Shown piece after piece: positions 60,689 through 64,000 of a stretch of DNA of 64,000 nt. A program made the translations under genes and the position numbers. The DNA is taken from assembly GCA_027574665.1 (NCBI GenBank), contig CM050651.1, positions 10,293,501 through 10,357,500 on the forward strand, written 5' to 3'. The notes under the pieces are model-generated. The model did no database searches, was not told the origin of the DNA, and saw only the letters and a list, made by a program, of their open reading frames with translations. The DNA comes from Rhynochetos jubatus (Eukaryota > Chordata > Aves > Eurypygiformes > Rhynochetidae). The first letter of the stretch is position 1, and each line of letters opens with the position of its first letter.

Positions 60689-62895
60689 TTACTCTTCAAT
60701 AATTGATGGCTTCCACACCTGTGCAGTGACGCCAGCTTTCTTTGCTGAAAATTTTGGCCTCGGCGCAGCAAACAAAGATGTGGTGGTTTGTGGCTTAGAA
60801 AATGCAGAGTAGCCTGTAGGTGAATACAACTCATTTACTGGGATAGAGGCGTTTGACTGGAACGAAGGTTGTGAACCGTAGGCTGGCACAGAGTACACTG
60901 AAGATGCCCGGACGTTAGGAGGGGAGCCAGCACTCGGTGGTCTTAACGGTAGAGCTTGCTTTGAAGTGGACAACTTTGATGTCTGCTTAATGGCAAGGCT
61001 TTCCTTAGTACTAGGAGGTTGAAAAGTAAATAAAGATGCATCGAGTTGATAAGGCTGATGTTTCATAATATCCAAAGCGTTGAGACCTTTCTTAGGTTTT
61101 CTTTTTGTATTTTTGGTAGCAGCAGTTGACTTAGAGGAGGGCTTGGTAGCAGCAGGAGGATAAGATGGGCAGTGGATGGGATTATAAGCGACGGGTGGAG
61201 GTGCTCGGACATTAGATGAGTATTTCCAAGAAGCTGGTAAAGATGGAGTTGGAGATGAGGCTCGTGCCATGTTCGCCTGCACAGTCTCTGAGTCTACCAC
61301 ATACTTCTCCATTCGAGAGTGCCTTCTGGCAAATAACTGTGCTCCTTTCCCCCTCATAGCTGGCGGCATCTCAAAGGGTGGCTTTGTTCCTCCAGCGCTT
61401 GGTGTGACTGGTGTCGTCTTGGGCGTATGGTTTGGACTCGCCAGGGTTGCCTGAGGCCCTTTGAAAGGACCAGCTAGGTTGAGAGTATTTGGGGGGTGGG
61501 CAGGAGACTGAGGATACTGTGGAGATTTGAGTGGTGCAGGATATGCTGCCTGAGGTGAGGCTGGTGCTGGGAAAGAAGGAGCCTTGTTAGAAGCCACAGC
61601 TGGAGGTGACCAAACTGGTGAAACTGGAGTACCAGCAGTAGGAGAGGCCTTGAGTGAAGGCTTGGGAGCGACAGGAGGAGGGGCCTTTTGTTTAGATGCT
61701 TGAGTCTGCATGAAATTGCAAGCTTCTGCTCCCAAACTGAGGTAGTCTTCTTCAGGTCCTGACTCAAAACCAGCTCCAGTACCTTTTTTGCCCTCTGCAT
61801 TGTGTACCAGGGACAACAGGGCAGGGTTAGGACTTACGTGTGTTTCTTTGAAAGTGAACATTGGTTTTGAAGTGCTTCTTCTCTTTGCCTCTTGCAGTAT
61901 CCCAGTTCTTTTGGCTGGCACAGCAATCCTTTCATCTCTGGATGCTATGAGTTCCGTTGGCTCGGGGAGTGACCACACAGTTGAGGCAGCTCTGCTGGCT
62001 ACAGGAGCTGAAACAGGTCTGTATAAAGCCTCCGGTGGTGGGCTGATAGGGTAGTAAGGAGGTGGGGCTGGTATATCTGAAAGGGGGCTAGTGACATTTC
62101 TTGTGGGTGAAAATGGTGCAGCTGCTCTGTTTTGAACCCCAGAAGAGAAGGGTTTAGCTGTCTTATTCAAAGATGCTGCTTTTTGAGCTTCAGAGGACTG
62201 AAAAGAGAGTTTTGTGTCTGGTGCTAAGCCAAAGCCATTTTGTTGTACCGTTTTGCTATGATTCTGGCTCATTTGCGTGTAGCTTTTGCTCACACAGGTT
62301 TGCTGTCTTGAGATTTCTTCCTGTTTTGTTTGATAGACTGAGGAGCTGACTTTCTGGAAGTTCTCAGACATGGTGGCTTCCCTTCGTTCCTCTGTATGCA
62401 CTGTGCGTGCCTTCATCTCCTCTTGCTCGGCTGTGATCTGATCCATCCTCTGCCGTCTCTTGGCAAACATGAGGGCCCCTTTACCTGTGCTCTCTGGAAG
62501 CGTCTGCATCTCGTCTCCACTTTTTGTCTTCTTTTCAACCTCAAGTAGACCACTGTCCCAGTCAAACGTCACAATCTTACCGTCGTTGTCAAGGTCAGAG
62601 AAGAATTCTTCATCTATTTCTGACTCGCTCGTTGCAAGCAAGCTCACTTCAAAAGTGTTTTCTTTGTCCCCCTCTTCACCTTCACCTTCTTCACCCTCGT
62701 CTTCGTCACGTTCTAACTCCCCAGTACCGTAGCTAACTAAAGTATATTTCCTCGCCCTTTGCCGACGCTTCTTGAACATCAACACCCCCTTGGAATTTGG
62801 ATTGGGAGCTGCTGTCAGCAGCAATGCAATACTTTTACATTTGGATTTGGCTTCTTTGACCTGCTTCTCTGACAGACTCTCACTTCGCCGGAGCC
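60689..62895 (-). CDS. SYNPO2: SYNPO2 large coding exon (bulk of synaptopodin-2/myopodin)
   Basis: The acceptor is CTTTCCACAG with the exon starting at 62895, where two bases complete a Gly codon (phase 1). The protein begins LRRSESLSEKQVKEAKSKC and ends VWKPSIIEE with TAA at 60691-60689, as in the short isoform. An internal donor CAG|GTGTGG after 60719 produces the long isoform. Visible parts in order: basic motif LMFKKRRQR (62782-62756), acidic Asp/Glu run (62719-62660), second basic motif LMFAKRRQR (62473-62447), PPPY motif (62065-62054), VPAKRTGILQEAKRRS, EEDYLSLGAEACNFM, SH3-type PPPVAPKP, and a third basic motif LFARRHSR (61336-61313). The product bundles actin and binds alpha-actinin and filamin at the Z-disc. 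The PPPY motif recruits the BAG3 WW domain (family knowledge). The N-terminal PDZ domain lies on exons outside the window. Confidence 0.97.
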
Positions 62896-64000
62896 CTGTG
62901 GAAAGAGTTGAAGTGCACATTTAATTGCATGCAGCCCAGAAAAATACAAGGAGACTAATAACAAAGAGTTTTGCATTTATCTGTACTGAAATTTACCCAG
63001 TCCCCTTCCCCAATATTAAAGCATTTATTCCTTTTGCATGGAGGGGTCATTATACTGAAGGTTTTCCCACAATATCTGTGCTGCAGGTTCCATACCCAGC
63101 ATTCCTCAGAGTCACACCCATCAAGTTCAAAGGCTACATCACTTTCAGTGGGACTTTCTCAGTTCAACAGGAGTGTTACATGTGTCTTTATTTCTAGCGT
63201 TCTTGATTTTTACTCCCATAAGTAATCTCAGCAGCAACAGGCAGAGGGTCTTTCTCATTTGTTCGGTTTCCAGTCTGGTATTTACCAAATGTTTGACCAC
63301 ATCTCCTGGGCTTACAGAGGATATTCCCAGCCAGCCAGGCTCATGGCTGCCTAACATCTGTGACCAAATGAAACTGAGTGTGTTCTGGCTGATGGTGGCA
63401 GCAGCTTCTGCCATTTATATGTTTATTTTACTCGTGTGCGTTACAAAATGTGTATAGTTGATAAAATTCAGTACGCTTTTATGTATCAGCTATTTAAAAG
63501 CAAGTGTACATCCAAAAAAGCATACACAGATACCATTAGCATTAACCTTCAGCCCCTTGGAAGACATAGGAGTTTGGCCATGGCAGTCAATGAAAGCAGG
63601 TTTCAATCTCTTAGCAAGCATTACTTCCAAAATTGTATAGGATATAAGACCTCCTGAATACTTTTTTTGACAATGTGGCAAGAATGAATATGCATTTTAG
63701 ACCTAAATGGAGAAGGCTCAACTAATTTCTCAAGAGTATTCACTAGCATGTATCAATAATAAGTATTTCTTAATGAATAAATTACTGGTTTTCCTCATGT
63801 CACGTGGAACAGGAATAGATGCAGCTGTAAAGCTGATAGATGCACTGTACATCAGCACGACTGATCCCTTGTTAGGTGACATGGAGCGTGTGCCTCATGG
63901 GGCAACATGGGTCAGGTGGTGTTCCTGTTTCTTTCCCTTCCTTATATTCTACCACCGCATCTCATGAATGACAGCCTCAATAGCTTCTCCCTTTAAGAAA
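62896..64000 (-). other. SYNPO2: SYNPO2 upstream intron, partial
   Basis: Intron sequence 5' of the large exon, running off the right edge. No further SYNPO2 exon is recognised here. The ATG at 62920 is upstream of the acceptor and belongs to the intron. Short frames at 63145-63967 match nothing I know. Confidence 0.8.

Larger units (their letters stand above)
45211..60718 (-). other. SYNPO2: SYNPO2 alternative last intron (15.5 kb)
   Basis: In long transcripts this is an intron from the donor CAG|GTGTGG (60718-60717) to the acceptor CTAG (45212-45211). In short transcripts its first part is coding (the last nine codons and stop, 60718-60689) and then 3' UTR. The rest is AT-rich with a purine-rich tract at 58583-58640 and a 52.0-52.6 kb patch of somewhat higher GC. 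I recognise no further exon or repeat family. Confidence 0.85.

Noticed and set aside
61269..62736. Plus-strand frames within the SYNPO2 exon
   Set aside because: They are shadows of a proline-, serine- and acid-rich coding exon, with no independent similarity.
62896..62920. ATG at 62920 as a SYNPO2 translation start
   Set aside because: It lies upstream of the acceptor CTTTCCACAG; the residues before Gly-Leu-Arg-Arg are intron sequence, and the family continues into upstream exons.
1..64000. CRISPR arrays, tRNA or rRNA genes, LTR elements or a bacterial-type system
   Set aside because: No regularly spaced repeats, tRNA-like boxes, rRNA similarity or paired LTRs were seen. All clear features are vertebrate genes and CR1 elements.

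Overview
The window looks like a bird nuclear chromosome, or less likely another sauropsid. It is AT-rich vertebrate DNA with spliced genes, GT-AG introns and two CR1 LINE fragments, one of them a J-like avian type. Two neighbouring genes on the minus strand are recognisable. Both encode striated-muscle Z-disc proteins: SYNPO2 (synaptopodin-2/myopodin) on the right and MYOZ2 (myozenin-2/calsarcin-1) on the left. The SYNPO2-then-MYOZ2 order in the direction of transcription matches human 4q26. The next gene expected there, USP53, would lie beyond the left edge and is not seen.

Layout. 1-~484: flank just beyond the proposed MYOZ2 poly(A) site. ~485-~20,843: complete MYOZ2 gene with six exons, five of them coding, read right to left. 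The exons splice in phase into a 263-residue protein. A TATA-containing promoter lies at about 20,840-21,090. Intron 5 carries a decayed CR1 (6,941-8,035) and intron 2 a 3' CR1 stub (17,794-18,049). ~21,090-44,643: gene-free DNA plus the 3' UTR of long SYNPO2. It holds a 22-base C run, short tandem and inverted repeats and a consensus MEF2 site. 44,644-45,210: terminal coding exon of the long SYNPO2 isoform. 45,211-60,718: a 15.5 kb intron in long transcripts, whose right part is the 3' UTR of the short isoform. 60,689-62,895: the large SYNPO2 coding exon. 62,896-64,000: upstream SYNPO2 intron; its 5' exons are outside the window.

How the genes relate. By family knowledge, both products sit at the Z-disc and contact alpha-actinin and filamin. 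MYOZ2 also tethers calcineurin, and SYNPO2 links actin bundling to BAG3-dependent selective autophagy. Their same-strand neighbourhood could favour shared muscle regulation, but that is inference. The clearest mechanism visible is the choice of SYNPO2 C-terminus by use or non-use of a donor inside the large exon. I found no convincing new system, RNA gene, CRISPR array or additional protein-coding gene. Nearly all other open frames are short chance ORFs in AT-rich non-coding DNA.
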